Part shown: positions 26,938 through 36,546 of the stretch, in pieces
Position numbering within the stretch: the stretch's first letter is position 1
Layout of the letters: the number at the start of each line of letters is the position of its first letter
Origin: Dyadobacter subterraneus
Lineage (GTDB): Bacteria; Bacteroidota; Bacteroidia; Cytophagales; Spirosomataceae
Direction: 5' to 3'
NCBI RefSeq assembly: GCF_015221875.1
Contig: NZ_JACYGY010000001.1
Span: 2,516,001 to 2,580,000, forward strand
DNA length: 64,000 bases
Translations under genes and position numbers: made by a program
Notes under the pieces: model-generated
Database searches by the model: none
What the model was told of the DNA's origin: nothing
The model's input: only the letters and a program-made list of their open reading frames with translations

Positions 26938-28803
26938 TTACAGAAATATTCGCTGCGTTTTTTTATTCTCTACATACGTGTCGTAAGCCTTCTGAACAGA
27001 TGCAGATTCGGAAACTTCCGCGATTGGAACTTCCCACCATGCATTGTAACCTTTTACTGTACGATACAAGCTAGTTTCAATATAAATCACCGTTGTTGTA
27101 GTATTGATTTTCGATTGTTCCAAAGCTGCTTCAAGCGAAGTTCTGTCCGTGGCTTTAATCACAATAGCCCCCAGACTCTCTGCATTTTTCGCCAAATCAA
27201 CGGGTAAGAAATCACCCGATAATTGTCCTGAATTTTCGTCACGATAATTGTACATCGTCCCAAAGCGCTCGCTGCCGATGCTTTCAGAAAGTCCGCCGAT
27301 ACTCGCGTATCCATTATTGTTTAAAAGCAAAATCGTAAATTTTACACCTTCCTGAATGGACGTGACGATTTCGTGGTTGTTCATTAAATAACCGCCATCA
27401 CCGCAGATTACGTATACATCACGCGTTGGATCAGCCATTTTTGCCCCCAATCCGGCAGCGATTTCATAACCCATGCAGGAGAAACCATATTCGAGATGGA
27501 AATTTTTAGGATCAGTTGCACGCCAAAGTTTATGCAAATCTCCCGGCGCACTTCCGGAAGCGTTAATCATCACGTCACGGCGACCCATGAAATTATTCAA
27601 CGTTCCAATCACAATTGCCTGATCAATAGGAGGGACGGTGCTGTTCCCTTCAATATAAATCTGGGTAACTTCCTCATCCCAGGCGTGATTGTAATCCGAG
27701 ATTTTTTTGCGGTAATCGGCAGCAACTTCAAAGTCGCCAAGCAGATCTGAAAGTTCTTCCAGAATCACTTTTGCATCACCAATTACCGGTAATGCGGCGT
27801 GTTTGAATGCGTCGAATTCACTTATATTAATGTTAATGAATTTAACATCCGGATTTTTAAATATGGATTTTGAGGCTGTGGTGAAATCGCTGTAACGAGT
27901 ACCAATTCCAATCACCACGTCCGCTTCATTGGAAATTTCGATTGCATATTTTGTTCCCGTTGCGCCAAGGCCGCCAATGCTGTAAGGCTCATCAAATTTA
28001 ACAGCGCCTTTTCCGGCAAAGGTTTCACCAACAGGAATCCCCGTTTTTGTAGCAAAATCATGAAGAATTCCGTCAGCTCCGCTGTAAATCGCACCGCCAC
28101 CCGCGACGATCACAGGTTTTTTAGAAGCACGAATCCATTCAGCTGCTTTTTTCAAAGTTGGCAGGTCTGGGCGTGGACGACCTACATGCCATACTCTTTT
28201 CCTGAAAAGATCTTCCGGAAAATCATATGCATGTGTTTGCACATCCTGTGGCATCGAAAGTGTTACCGCTCCCATTTCAGCCTGTGAAGTAAGGACACGC
28301 ATAACTTCGGGTAGTGAGTAAATCAGCTGCTCCGGACGGTTAATTCTGTCCCAGTATTTGGATACGGGTTTGAAGCAATCGTTCACAGAAATATCCTGCG
28401 TGGAAGCACTTTCCAATTGTTGTAAAACCGGATTTGGTTCGCGGGTTGAAAAAATATCACCCGGCAATAACAAAACAGGCAAACGATTAATCGTCGCCAA
28501 CGCGGCGCCTGTAATCATGTTGGTGGCACCCGGACCTATGGAGGTTGTGCAAACAAAAGCTCCGAGACGGTTTTTTAATTTTGCATAAGCCACGGCGGTA
28601 TGCACCATGGATTGCTCATTACGACATTGATAATAACGGAAATCAGGATTTTGTTGTAAGGCCTGACCTAATCCAGCCACGTTTCCATGACCGAATATTC
28701 CGAAACATCCGCCGAAATAGGGTTCTTCAATACCATCGCGTTCGATGTATTGATTTTTTAGAAATGTTATTGTAGCCTGGGCTACGGTTAATCTTCTGGT
28801 CAT
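26938..28803 (-). CDS. iolD: 3D-(3,5/4)-trihydroxycyclohexane-1,2-dione acylhydrolase (ThDP enzyme)
   Basis: 621 residues from ATG 28803 (MTRRLTVAQATITFLKNQY); the open frame extends 32 codons further upstream but the family starts here. ThDP-family order: PYR domain with GIFGHGNVAGLGQAL, central domain (ASKKPVIVAGGGAIYSGA), and PP domain with the ThDP/Mg motif ICGDGGYLMNNHEI...LLNNNGYASIG. It opens the diketone ring to give 5-deoxy-glucuronate, the third step. It lies between iolE and a REP-like element that separates it from the aldolase gene. Confidence 0.95.
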   Translation of the reverse strand: MTRRLTVAQATITFLKNQYIERDGIEEPYFGGCFGIFGHGNVAGLGQALQQNPDFRYYQCRNEQSMVHTAVAYAKLKNRLGAFVCTTSIGPGATNMITGAALATINRLPVLLLPGDIFSTREPNPVLQQLESASTQDISVNDCFKPVSKYWDRINRPEQLIYSLPEVMRVLTSQAEMGAVTLSMPQDVQTHAYDFPEDLFRKRVWHVGRPRPDLPTLKKAAEWIRASKKPVIVAGGGAIYSGADGILHDFATKTGIPVGETFAGKGAVKFDEPYSIGGLGATGTKYAIEISNEADVVIGIGTRYSDFTTASKSIFKNPDVKFININISEFDAFKHAALPVIGDAKVILEELSDLLGDFEVAADYRKKISDYNHAWDEEVTQIYIEGNSTVPPIDQAIVIGTLNNFMGRRDVMINASGSAPGDLHKLWRATDPKNFHLEYGFSCMGYEIAAGLGAKMADPTRDVYVICGDGGYLMNNHEIVTSIQEGVKFTILLLNNNGYASIGGLSESIGSERFGTMYNYRDENSGQLSGDFLPVDLAKNAESLGAIVIKATDRTSLEAALEQSKINTTTTVIYIETSLYRTVKGYNAWWEVPIAEVSESASVQKAYDTYVENKKTQRIFL

Positions 28804-28882
28804 GGTTTTGAGGAATATTTTGATGATTTTAAGAAGTGTTTGCTTAGGGAGAGTATCGAATTTAGGATTGGAATCGTTTAGG

Positions 28883-29038
28883 ATTGCGGTGCGCTGCACC
28901 TTAGGATCACGGGCGGAGCCGGTTCTATTCTACAAATATTCAGGTGCGCTGCACTAGTTAATTGATGGTGCAGAGCACCTGAATATTTGTAGGGAGACCG
29001 TGTTAATCCTGAATTGTAAAGGTGCAGCGCACCGTAAT
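28883..29038. repeat. Head-to-head pair of GGTGCGCTGCACC repeats (BIME-like)
   Basis: Two divergent copies of a roughly 65-70-bp unit face each other. Inner arms 28930-28954 and 28968-28992 (CTACAAATATTCAGGTG...) are 25 nt long with one mismatch and a 13-nt loop. Outer arms carry CGGTGCGCTGCACC at about 28887-28900 and its complement at 29021-29034. The arm end reads TTTGTAG on the plus strand, again a GTAG next to a hairpin. It fills the iolD-aldolase gap. Confidence 0.85.
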
Positions 29039-29065
29039 AATTCCACCGAAATCTTCTATATCAAT

Positions 29066-30007
29066 CTAATACAAAAACTCATCCGCCTGCCCAACACACC
29101 CGAGCAATTCAAATTTCTTTAACATGAAACGCTTATATTCTTCCATGAAAATCTTTCCTGGTGTTGTCGGAGCGAATTCGTCAGGATGATCCCGGAAAAA
29201 TTCGCGGTTCACCATCGTCCATAATAATCGGGTATCGGTTGCGATATTAATTTTACAAATTCCCAAAGGAATTGCTCTCAAAATCTCTTCTTCCTGAACA
29301 CCTTTGGCGTCTGTTTTAAGATTTCCTCCTGCTGCATTAATTCGCGCAACAACCTCTGAGCTTACGTTAGAACCGCCGTGTAATACCAAGGGAAATCCAG
29401 GCAAACGTTTTTGAATTTCTTCAAGAATATGGAATTGCAAACCTTGTCCGCCTGAAAATTTATAGGCACCATGACTGGTCCCAACGGCAATTGCCAGACT
29501 GTCACAACCCGTGGCATTAACAAAATCGACAACTTGCTGAGGATTGGTATATGAAGAATGTTCAGCATCCACAGTTAAATCATCCTCGACACCCGCCAAA
29601 ACACCAAGTTCAGCTTCCACGCTAATTCCATTCGCATGTGCTCTGTTCACAACTTCCTTCGTTCTGGCGACATTTTTTTCAAAATTATCATGCGATGCAT
29701 CGATCATCACCGAACTGTATCCACCGCTTCCAATGGCATCCCAAATATGCTCTTCAACGCCGTGGTCAACATGAACAGCAAAAACCGTTTGCGGATATAA
29801 TCTGGCGGCCGACTGGATCATAGAAAGCAGCATATCTGCTTTGGCATAATCTCTTGCAAAAGGCGTGGTTTGCACGATGAAAGGTGCATCCGCTTCTTGC
29901 GCTGCGGCAAATAATCCATGTATTTCTTCCATGAAAAATACGTTGACCGCAGGAATTGCGTAGCGGCCGTAGCATTTATCAAAGAGTTGTTTGGTCGTCA
30001 AAAGCAT
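29066..30007 (-). CDS. iolJ: Class II fructose-bisphosphate-aldolase family; probable DKGP aldolase
   Basis: 313 residues. Zinc-site and catalytic segments: VFAVHVDHGVEEHIWDAI, VEAELGVLAGVEDD, AIAVGTSHGAYKFSGGQGL, VLHGGSNVSSEVV and CKINIATDTRLLW. The fold and motifs are those of class II ketose-bisphosphate aldolases. Its position inside a complete iol operon makes 6-phospho-5-dehydro-2-deoxy-D-gluconate aldolase the likely role, giving DHAP and malonate semialdehyde. That substrate is inference from context; a sugar-bisphosphate aldolase remains possible. Confidence 0.85.
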   Translation of the reverse strand: MLLTTKQLFDKCYGRYAIPAVNVFFMEEIHGLFAAAQEADAPFIVQTTPFARDYAKADMLLSMIQSAARLYPQTVFAVHVDHGVEEHIWDAIGSGGYSSVMIDASHDNFEKNVARTKEVVNRAHANGISVEAELGVLAGVEDDLTVDAEHSSYTNPQQVVDFVNATGCDSLAIAVGTSHGAYKFSGGQGLQFHILEEIQKRLPGFPLVLHGGSNVSSEVVARINAAGGNLKTDAKGVQEEEILRAIPLGICKINIATDTRLLWTMVNREFFRDHPDEFAPTTPGKIFMEEYKRFMLKKFELLGCVGQADEFLY

Positions 30008-30050
30008 AATAAATCAGTTAATAAATCCGCAGCATTTCAGCAATTCGATC

Positions 30051-31661
30051 TTACCAAAACACACTGTAAAGAGCGCCAAGAATACCAAAAATCAGGATCG
30101 AGGTGATCATAAATCCGGTGCTGACTTTGAACATGGAACGTTCAATTTCAAGTCCTTTCGGATTATTCTTACTTTTCGGATCAAGTAATGTTACCACGAC
30201 AATCACAGCAACTAGAATCAAAAAGATTATTCCCATACGGTTCAAAAACGGAATTTCTTCATACCAGAATTTAAAGGCTGTTGAAAGTGGAATTGTTAAA
30301 AGAGCCGCTACCAAAGCTGCATTTCCAGTCGTTCTTTTCCAGAAAAAACCCAGAAAGAAAATCGCAAAAACCCCCGGGGTGATGAAACTTGAATATTCCT
30401 GAATAAACTGATACGCTTGTTCCAGAACCCGAAGTTGCGGAGCGATTAAAGCTGCGATACCCATGGAAGTCCATATAGCATAACGACCAACACGGATCAG
30501 GTGCTTTTCTGTGGCATCAGGTTTGATATATTCTCTGTAAATATCCAGCGTAAAAATCGTGGAAATACTATTTGCTTTTCCGGCAAGTGAAGCCACGATT
30601 GCAGCCGTCAAAGCCGCAAAGGCCATTCCTTTTAATCCGGATGGTAACAAATCTAGCAAAACTGGATAAGCGTGATCCGGTTTTACAATGCCATTCGCAT
30701 CTAGCATTTCGGTTTGAAACATTCCGTTTTGAAAAAGCACATACGCTGCAATTCCCGGAATTACTACGATAATAGGAATGATCAGTTTCAAACCGGCAGC
30801 AAACAAAAGTCCTTTTCTGGCGGTTGGAAGACTGGCTCCAAGTGTACGCTGTATAATGTATTGGTTACAACCAAAATAATTCAGGTTATTAATCCACATC
30901 GCACCAATAATTACAGATAATCCCGGCAGATCTTTATAGTAAGGATTGTCTTTTTTCAGGATCATATGAAAATGCGGTTCGGCCTGCGTTTTCAACGTAC
31001 CAAACGCACTGAAAACATTTGGATTTCCAAACTGTTTCGCCACAAGATCCATGGCAAGATAGGTTGTCACTAAACCTCCTGCAATGAGTACAACTACTTG
31101 AATTACATCTGTATAACCAATTACTTTCATTCCGCCTACAGTGATGATGATCGCAAAAACGGCCAGTGCTCCAATTGCCCAGGTAAAGTCAATTCCGGCT
31201 GTAACTTCCAGAGCAAGCGCTCCGAGATACAGAATTGAAGTCAGGTTAACGAACACATATAAAAGAAGCCAGAATACCGCCATCGTCGTCGCTACGACCG
31301 GATTATACCGTTGCCGTAGAAACTGCGGCATGGTATAAATCTTGTTTTTCAAATAAATCGGCACAAAGAAAATAGCAACAACTACCAGCGTGGCGGCTGC
31401 CATCCATTCGTAAGATGCTATGGCCAGGCCTATTGCAAATCCTGATCCCGACATGCCAATAAAATGCTCTGCCGAAATATTGGAAGCGATCAAGGAAGCG
31501 CCAATGGCCCAGAATGTCAATGAACCTTCTGCTAAAAAGTAATCGGTAGAACTTGATTCGTTACTTGATTTCTTTTTATAAATCCAAAAACCATAAGACG
31601 AAACACCAATAAAATAAATGAAAAATACGACGTAATCAAGCAACTGCAGGCCTTGTTTCAT
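30051..31661 (-). CDS. Sodium:solute symporter (SSS family), putative inositol transporter
   Basis: 536 residues with about 13-14 membrane helices. SSS features: FIGVSSYGFWIYKKK loop, STDYFLAEGSLTFWAIGASLIASNISAEHFIGMSGSGFA (family sodium-site region), GLKGMAFAALTAAIVASLAGKANSIST, and FFLGFFWKRTT. The family couples sugar, inositol or other solute uptake to sodium. Its place between iolG and the aldolase gene supports myo-inositol as substrate. The gap to iolG is 25 bases. Confidence 0.9.
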   Translation of the reverse strand: MKQGLQLLDYVVFFIYFIGVSSYGFWIYKKKSSNESSSTDYFLAEGSLTFWAIGASLIASNISAEHFIGMSGSGFAIGLAIASYEWMAAATLVVVAIFFVPIYLKNKIYTMPQFLRQRYNPVVATTMAVFWLLLYVFVNLTSILYLGALALEVTAGIDFTWAIGALAVFAIIITVGGMKVIGYTDVIQVVVLIAGGLVTTYLAMDLVAKQFGNPNVFSAFGTLKTQAEPHFHMILKKDNPYYKDLPGLSVIIGAMWINNLNYFGCNQYIIQRTLGASLPTARKGLLFAAGLKLIIPIIVVIPGIAAYVLFQNGMFQTEMLDANGIVKPDHAYPVLLDLLPSGLKGMAFAALTAAIVASLAGKANSISTIFTLDIYREYIKPDATEKHLIRVGRYAIWTSMGIAALIAPQLRVLEQAYQFIQEYSSFITPGVFAIFFLGFFWKRTTGNAALVAALLTIPLSTAFKFWYEEIPFLNRMGIIFLILVAVIVVVTLLDPKSKNNPKGLEIERSMFKVSTGFMITSILIFGILGALYSVFW

Positions 31662-31686
31662 GGGGTTGGTTTAGGGTATAATCTTC

Positions 31687-32715
31687 TTACACCAATGTAT
31701 GACTAATAACTTCTTCCAACTTCACCGGCCTTCCTTCTTGCAGCGATTTCATGGCCGCAATTCCAATTGCCGTAGCCATCAATCCGTCATGCGCGTCAAC
31801 AGGGGAAGGAGTGTCATTGAGCACACAATTAACAAATGATTTCAGACAAACACGATAAGCCGTTTCATATCTTTCCAGGAAAAAATGCAACGGAAGTGAG
31901 ATATGACCGCCATTGCTGTCGAAATGTACCAGATTATCAGCAGTGTTATTCTCAGCTTTGGCCATTCCTTTTGAGCCAAAAATTTCTAGTCGCTGATCGT
32001 AGCCATAGACTGCTTTTCGGCTGTTATCAATCACACCAATCGCTCCGTTTTCAAAAGTCAGTACAATCACCGCCGTATCAATATCTCCGAATTCTTTAAT
32101 TTCCGGATTAATCAAGGCGTCGCCTTTTACAAAAACTTCGGTTACTTCTGAGCCTACAATATAACGCGCCATGTCAAAATCATGGATCGACATATCAAGG
32201 AAAATGCCGCCTGAAGTTTTCAAGTATTCGATAGGAGGTGGTCCCGGGTCACGGCTTGTGATACGCAGTATCTGCGGATCACCAATTTTATCGTCAGCCA
32301 CGATATGACGAACATTTGCAAAGTTTGCATCAAAACGACGGTTGAAACCAAGCATTAATTTAACGCCATTGTCGCTAACCGCTTTTTGCGCTGCGTAAAT
32401 CGCATCCAGAGTTACATCCAATGGCTTTTCACAAAAAACGTGTTTTTTCTGATTCGCTGCTGCAACCGTGTAAGGGACGTGAAAAGGAGTAGGAGAGCAG
32501 ATGATAACCGCCTCTACATCCGGATGATTGATAACGTCATAGGCATCTGTCGTCACCTCTTCCACCCCCAGATTCTTAGCAAAAGCGTGCGATTCCGGCG
32601 AAAGATCCGACGCAATAACTACTTCCGCACCAGGTATGTGATGCAGCAGATTGCTCAGGTGTATCTGCCCGATACGCCCCAATCCAATCACCCCGATTTT
32701 TAATTTCTTTGACAT
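31687..32715 (-). CDS. iolG: Inositol 2-dehydrogenase (Gfo/Idh/MocA family)
   Basis: 342 residues, cytoplasmic. The Rossmann start IGVIGLGRIGQIHLSNLL, CSPTPFHVPYTVAAANQKKH and the family motif VFCEKPLDVTLDAI with the catalytic-region Lys are present, then GFNRRFDANF and MSIHDFDMARYIVG with the Asp/His of IDH enzymes. It oxidises myo-inositol to 2-keto-myo-inositol with NAD+, the first pathway step. Overall similarity of motifs to IolG and operon position support the call; scyllo-inositol activity cannot be excluded. Confidence 0.92.
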   Translation of the reverse strand: MSKKLKIGVIGLGRIGQIHLSNLLHHIPGAEVVIASDLSPESHAFAKNLGVEEVTTDAYDVINHPDVEAVIICSPTPFHVPYTVAAANQKKHVFCEKPLDVTLDAIYAAQKAVSDNGVKLMLGFNRRFDANFANVRHIVADDKIGDPQILRITSRDPGPPPIEYLKTSGGIFLDMSIHDFDMARYIVGSEVTEVFVKGDALINPEIKEFGDIDTAVIVLTFENGAIGVIDNSRKAVYGYDQRLEIFGSKGMAKAENNTADNLVHFDSNGGHISLPLHFFLERYETAYRVCLKSFVNCVLNDTPSPVDAHDGLMATAIGIAAMKSLQEGRPVKLEEVISHTLV

Positions 32716-32821
32716 GCGTTTTTAGGTTTTAGCGGTTGGCGTTTAGCAATTAACTTTCCCCAATCCGAACTTGGTTAGTTTCTTATTTCAATAGTTATGG
32801 TGTCAATCTCAATTATCCGGG

Positions 32822-32861
32822 GAAAAAGCCGAAAGCTGATCGCCGACTGCTGAAAGCCCAC
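32822..32861. repeat. Degenerate GCCGAAAGCTGAT repeat between iolA and iolG
   Basis: GCCGAAAGCTGATCGCCGAC and a following CTGCTGAAAGCCC resemble the repeats near 22965-23195 and can fold on themselves. The rest of the 146-base gap (from 32716) shows nothing recognisable. Confidence 0.45.
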
Positions 32862-34328
32862 TCAGAATTTCCGGTTCCACTCCTTCAACCACCGCTCAAT
32901 CACCACTTTTGTCTGGGTGAAAAATTCTACCGCGTGATTTCCTTGACCGTGCAAATCGCCGTAGAAACTGTCTTTCCAGCCTGAGAATGGGAATTGTGCG
33001 ACCGGAGCGGCAACACCGATGTTGATACCGATATTTCCCGCTTCTGCTTCGTGGCGGAATTTCCGGGCGTTTAATCCGCTGCTTGTGAAGATGCAAGCCA
33101 TATTTCCGTAACGTCCGGAGTTGATAAAACGAATGGCTTCTTCGATGGTGTTGATGTGGACAAGGCTTAGTACCGGACCGAAAATTTCAGTCGCAGCCAG
33201 TTCGCCGTCCAGTGGAATATCTTCAATAATCGTTGGTTCGATAAAGTTACCATTTTCAAAACCTGGTACTTTGGCATTTCTGCCGTCGACTAACAATCGT
33301 CCGCCTTCGTTCAGACCTTTATCAATTAAATGATTCACTCGGTTTTTACTTTCAGCACTGATCACCGGACCCATTTGAACGTCACTTTCAAGTCCGAATC
33401 CCGTTTTACGGTTTTTCGCAGATTCCACCAGACTTTCTGTAATATCCTTATGTTCGCCAACCGTGATGATCGTCGAAGCAGCAAGGCAACGCTGACCAGC
33501 GCATCCGTAAACACTGTCGATCACGATTTGCGTGGTCATATCAATATCAGCATCCGGCAAAACAATAACAGGATTTTTTGCTCCACCCTGCGCCTGAACA
33601 CGTTTTCCATGGGCTGCGCCTTTGGAATAAACATATTTGGCAACCGTAGAAGAACCGACAAAACTGATTCCTTTAATAACCGGATGTTCCAACAAAGCAT
33701 CTACAACTTCTCTTCCCCCCTGAACAAGATTCAAAACACCTTTTGGCAAATCCAGTTTTTCCATCAAAGCGACGATTTTTGTCATCGTTAACGGTACTTT
33801 TTCAGAAGGTTTGATGATATAGCTGTTTCCGCAAGCAAGGGCATATGGCAAAAACCAGAATGTTATCATTCCCGGAAAGTTGAACGGCGCAATACAGGCG
33901 CAAGGGCCAAGCGGCTGACGAATCATATATTCATCAATTCCTTTGGCAATATCTTCGGAGAATTCACCCTGCATCAAAGCCGGCATTCCGCAGGCATTTT
34001 CAACATTTTCAATCGCCCGAACCATTTCCGCTTTCGCTTCCAGAAATGTTTTTCCGGATTCCAGCGTGATTGTTTTAGCGATGTCGTCGATGTTGTCTTC
34101 CAGTAATGTTTTAAGTTTGAAAAGATATTGCACACGTTTAGAAACCGGCGTGCTTCTCCATTCCTGAAAGCCTTCATGCGCCGCCTGCGCCGCGTCCGCC
34201 ACATCCTGCGCATTCCCGGTCGGAACCTGCATTAATATCTCCTGCGAAGCCGGGTTTAAAACATTCGTGAATTCACTGGAATGACTATCCACCCAGCGTC
34301 CATTAATATAATTCTGTAATTTCTCCAT
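32862..34328 (-). CDS. iolA: CoA-acylating methylmalonate/malonate-semialdehyde dehydrogenase
   Basis: 488 residues, aldehyde-dehydrogenase superfamily. N-terminal [21 protein letters not shown], substrate and NAD region [48 protein letters not shown] split over 225-252, and the MMSDH signature [15 protein letters not shown] with the catalytic Cys281. It turns malonate semialdehyde into acetyl-CoA and CO2 with NAD+ and CoA, the final inositol step. The gaps on both sides carry repeats. Confidence 0.94.
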   Translation of the reverse strand: MEKLQNYINGRWVDSHSSEFTNVLNPASQEILMQVPTGNAQDVADAAQAAHEGFQEWRSTPVSKRVQYLFKLKTLLEDNIDDIAKTITLESGKTFLEAKAEMVRAIENVENACGMPALMQGEFSEDIAKGIDEYMIRQPLGPCACIAPFNFPGMITFWFLPYALACGNSYIIKPSEKVPLTMTKIVALMEKLDLPKGVLNLVQGGREVVDALLEHPVIKGISFVGSSTVAKYVYSKGAAHGKRVQAQGGAKNPVIVLPDADIDMTTQIVIDSVYGCAGQRCLAASTIITVGEHKDITESLVESAKNRKTGFGLESDVQMGPVISAESKNRVNHLIDKGLNEGGRLLVDGRNAKVPGFENGNFIEPTIIEDIPLDGELAATEIFGPVLSLVHINTIEEAIRFINSGRYGNMACIFTSSGLNARKFRHEAEAGNIGINIGVAAPVAQFPFSGWKDSFYGDLHGQGNHAVEFFTQTKVVIERWLKEWNRKF

Positions 34329-34365
34329 TATGATATTTTAATTAAAATCTGGTTATGTTTGGTAG

Positions 34366-34483
34366 ATTACACAGAGTACCACAGAGGTGAAAAGAGGGAC
34401 ACAGAGATTTTATTTAGTAATCTCAAAGTCAAAAGAAAAAACTCTGTGTACCTCCTTTTAACTCTGTGTACCTCTGTGTAACC
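34366..34483. repeat. ACACAGAG-type intergenic inverted repeat
   Basis: The left arm (about 34366-34407, with ACACAGAG, CCACAGAGG and GGACACAGAG) is complementary over about 43 nt to the right arm (about 34442-34483, with CTCTGTGTACCTCC and CTCTGTGTACC). It fills the iolC-iolA gap. The element at 49510-49589 has the same layout (CGCAGAG/CTCTGCG). Confidence 0.8.
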
Positions 34484-35491
34484 TTAAAACCCGCCCCGGC
34501 TTTCTACGAATGCGTTCACTTCTTCGAAAGTCGGCATGAAGTTCGCGCAGCCTTCTCTTGTTACGATGATGGCGCCGCAGGCGTTTCCCATTCTTACGCT
34601 TTTATATAAATCCCATCCATTCAGAATTCCGTAGGAGAAACCGGCGCAGAATGCGTCTCCGGCACCCAATACGTTTAATACTTCCACTGGAAATCCTGGA
34701 ACTTTCACTTCTTCTTTTCCCGGTTGGAAAATTGAAGCTCCGTCTTTTCCGCGTTTTACTACCAAGGTTTCCACACCTGATTTCAGGATTTCCTCGATGG
34801 CCGTATTGATATTACCACGAATTTCAGGAGCTGAAATCTGCTGATGTTTGATTAGGAGCTGTTCTTTGTCTGTAAGATAGGTTGCCAGAATTTCTTCTTC
34901 CGTTCCTACAACCATGGTGAAGCTGCTCAAAGCTGCGCGCAACGTTACTCCGAAAGCGCGGGGATCGTCCCACTGATCGGCGCGGAAATCGATGTCCAGA
35001 AGTGTTTTTAGATTATGTTTTTTTGCTATTTCCAAAGCGTAAAACATGGAGGTACGGCTTGGATCTTTGCTGAATGCGGTACCTGAAAATGCGACGGCTT
35101 TGAATTCCTCAAACGGAATTGCATTGACATGATCGATTGTCAGATTAATATCGGCGCAGTTTTCACGGTAATATACCAGCGGGAATTTGTCCGGCGGCTC
35201 GATACCCAAAATTACGGCTGAACTCCGCGTTCCTTCAATCGTCGGGATGTATTCGGTGGCAATTCCTTCTTCATCCAGGAAATGTTTGATGAAATTCCCT
35301 ACCTGGTCATTTCCGATACCGGTAAGGATTGCCGTGTTTAAACCAAGTCGTTGTGCGCCGGTTGCGATGTTCAGCGGACAACCGCCTACAAATGCATTGA
35401 AGGCACTTATTTTTTCAAACGGACTTCCAATATTTGCCGAATACAGGTCTATGGAAGAGCGCCCGATGGTTAAAAGATCGTGTTTAGGCAT
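34484..35491 (-). CDS. iolC: 5-dehydro-2-deoxygluconokinase (PfkB family)
   Basis: 335 residues. PfkB-fold kinase: LLTIGRSSIDLYS start, the GGCPLNIATGAQRLG substrate-binding segment (36-50) and the second PfkB motif LNVLGAGDAFCAGF with catalytic Asp279. KTLLDIDFRADQWDD and FTMVVGTEEEI are typical of IolC. It phosphorylates 2-deoxy-5-keto-gluconate at C6 with ATP, making the aldolase substrate. It starts 59 bases after iolB. Confidence 0.94.
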   Translation of the reverse strand: MPKHDLLTIGRSSIDLYSANIGSPFEKISAFNAFVGGCPLNIATGAQRLGLNTAILTGIGNDQVGNFIKHFLDEEGIATEYIPTIEGTRSSAVILGIEPPDKFPLVYYRENCADINLTIDHVNAIPFEEFKAVAFSGTAFSKDPSRTSMFYALEIAKKHNLKTLLDIDFRADQWDDPRAFGVTLRAALSSFTMVVGTEEEILATYLTDKEQLLIKHQQISAPEIRGNINTAIEEILKSGVETLVVKRGKDGASIFQPGKEEVKVPGFPVEVLNVLGAGDAFCAGFSYGILNGWDLYKSVRMGNACGAIIVTREGCANFMPTFEEVNAFVESRGGF

Positions 35492-35550
35492 GGAAGAAAA
35501 TGTTAGCCAGGTTACTTGATACTGGAATTAATTCGTTTTTCAGACGATAT

Positions 35551-36420
35551 TTATTTTGCATTATTCATTTCCAACGTAACAATCGGAAGTCGTGGATCCT
35601 GACCTTTCCATGAGCCGTAAATCCAGTCATGATCCGGGTCGGAAGTGTTGGCGAGCGACTGATCGCTGCCAGCCAGAAAGTTCAGATAATAAACATTATA
35701 GCCATGCGCTGCCGCTACCGGGTGATATCCTTTTGGTACCAAAACTGCTTCATTATCGTGCACGCGCACAATTTCGTCCAGAGAACGATCATCTGTATAA
35801 ACCTGCTGAATAGCGTAACCCTGAGGTTTGTCAATTTTGTAGAAATAAATCTCTTCCAGATTCGCTTCAATCAGCGTTCCGTCTGCATCTACCTTACGCT
35901 CGTCATGTTTATGCGCAGGAAAAGAAGACCAGTTTCCCGACGGCGTATATACTTCTACGCAAACAATTTTGTGGCAGTCAAATCCTGGCTGCAATAAGCT
36001 GTTAATCTGGCGGTTTGCATTATCTCCGCCACGGAATTCAATGGCTGCTTCTTCCGGCCGTTTCATGTAAGGTGGATGATCTTCATCGGTAGCAACCCAG
36101 CAGATTGCGATGTCTGTTTTGTCTGTTTGAGCCGTTAAAGTAAATTTCGTATTTCTGGATAAATACATCGCATGACCGATTCCGCTGAAAACATCTTTAC
36201 GCCCGTTTCCCGTTTCCCAAACTCCCTGATCGGTTTCTACTTTGAAATTTCCACCCAATAACGCGATGCAATATTCGTAATCTCCCGTGTTCAGTGTATA
36301 TTGTTCGTTCAGGTCAAGAACTTTGGCTTCGAAGTTTAAATAAGTCCAGCCGGCTTGTTCACTTGTGAGGGAATGATAGGTTTTTTGATCGGTTTTTGGT
36401 TTTACCAGTAGGTCGCTCAT
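35551..36420 (-). CDS. iolB: 5-deoxy-glucuronate isomerase
   Basis: 289 residues from ATG 36420 (MSDLLVKPK); an upstream in-frame TTG at 36474 would run into the promoter and is rejected. The bicupin metal site is visible: SSFPAHKHDERK (two His), EEIYFYKIDKPQGYA, and VLVPKGYHPVAAAHGYNVYYLNFLAG. It isomerises 5-deoxy-D-glucuronate to 2-deoxy-5-keto-gluconate. It is the first gene of the operon and faces the lacI-type gene. Confidence 0.95.
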   Translation of the reverse strand: MSDLLVKPKTDQKTYHSLTSEQAGWTYLNFEAKVLDLNEQYTLNTGDYEYCIALLGGNFKVETDQGVWETGNGRKDVFSGIGHAMYLSRNTKFTLTAQTDKTDIAICWVATDEDHPPYMKRPEEAAIEFRGGDNANRQINSLLQPGFDCHKIVCVEVYTPSGNWSSFPAHKHDERKVDADGTLIEANLEEIYFYKIDKPQGYAIQQVYTDDRSLDEIVRVHDNEAVLVPKGYHPVAAAHGYNVYYLNFLAGSDQSLANTSDPDHDWIYGSWKGQDPRLPIVTLEMNNAK

Positions 36421-36444
36421 TGTTGCTTTTCTATTACATTTGCA

Positions 36445-36475
36445 CAATGATAGCGTGGTATAAATTAAATACAAA
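36445..36475 (-). promoter_or_regulatory. Putative Bacteroidota-type promoter of the inositol operon
   Basis: On the minus strand TTTG (36475-36472) is followed after exactly 19 bases by TATCATTG (36452-36445), one mismatch from the TAnnTTTG box. This is the TTTG-N19-TAnnTTTG layout of Bacteroidota housekeeping promoters, 25 bases upstream of the iolB start codon. Confidence 0.6.
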
Positions 36476-36499
36476 GTGTAAATATGTTTATATCGAATG

Positions 36500-36509
36500 C
36501 AAACGTTTG
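36500..36509. promoter_or_regulatory. LacI-type operator between iolB and the regulator gene
   Basis: CAAACGTTTG is a perfect 10-bp palindrome with the central CG typical of LacI/GalR operators. It sits 24 bases upstream of the iolB -33 box and 37 bases upstream of the regulator's ATG, so it could control both directions. Confidence 0.65.
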
Positions 36510-36546
36510 AAAAAATTTTAAATATTTAATTGTAATTATCCTACTC

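Noticed and set aside
28804..28899. N-terminal extension of IolD
   Set aside because: It overlaps the repeat element, and the family start MTRRLTVAQ at 28803 is preceded by non-conserved sequence.
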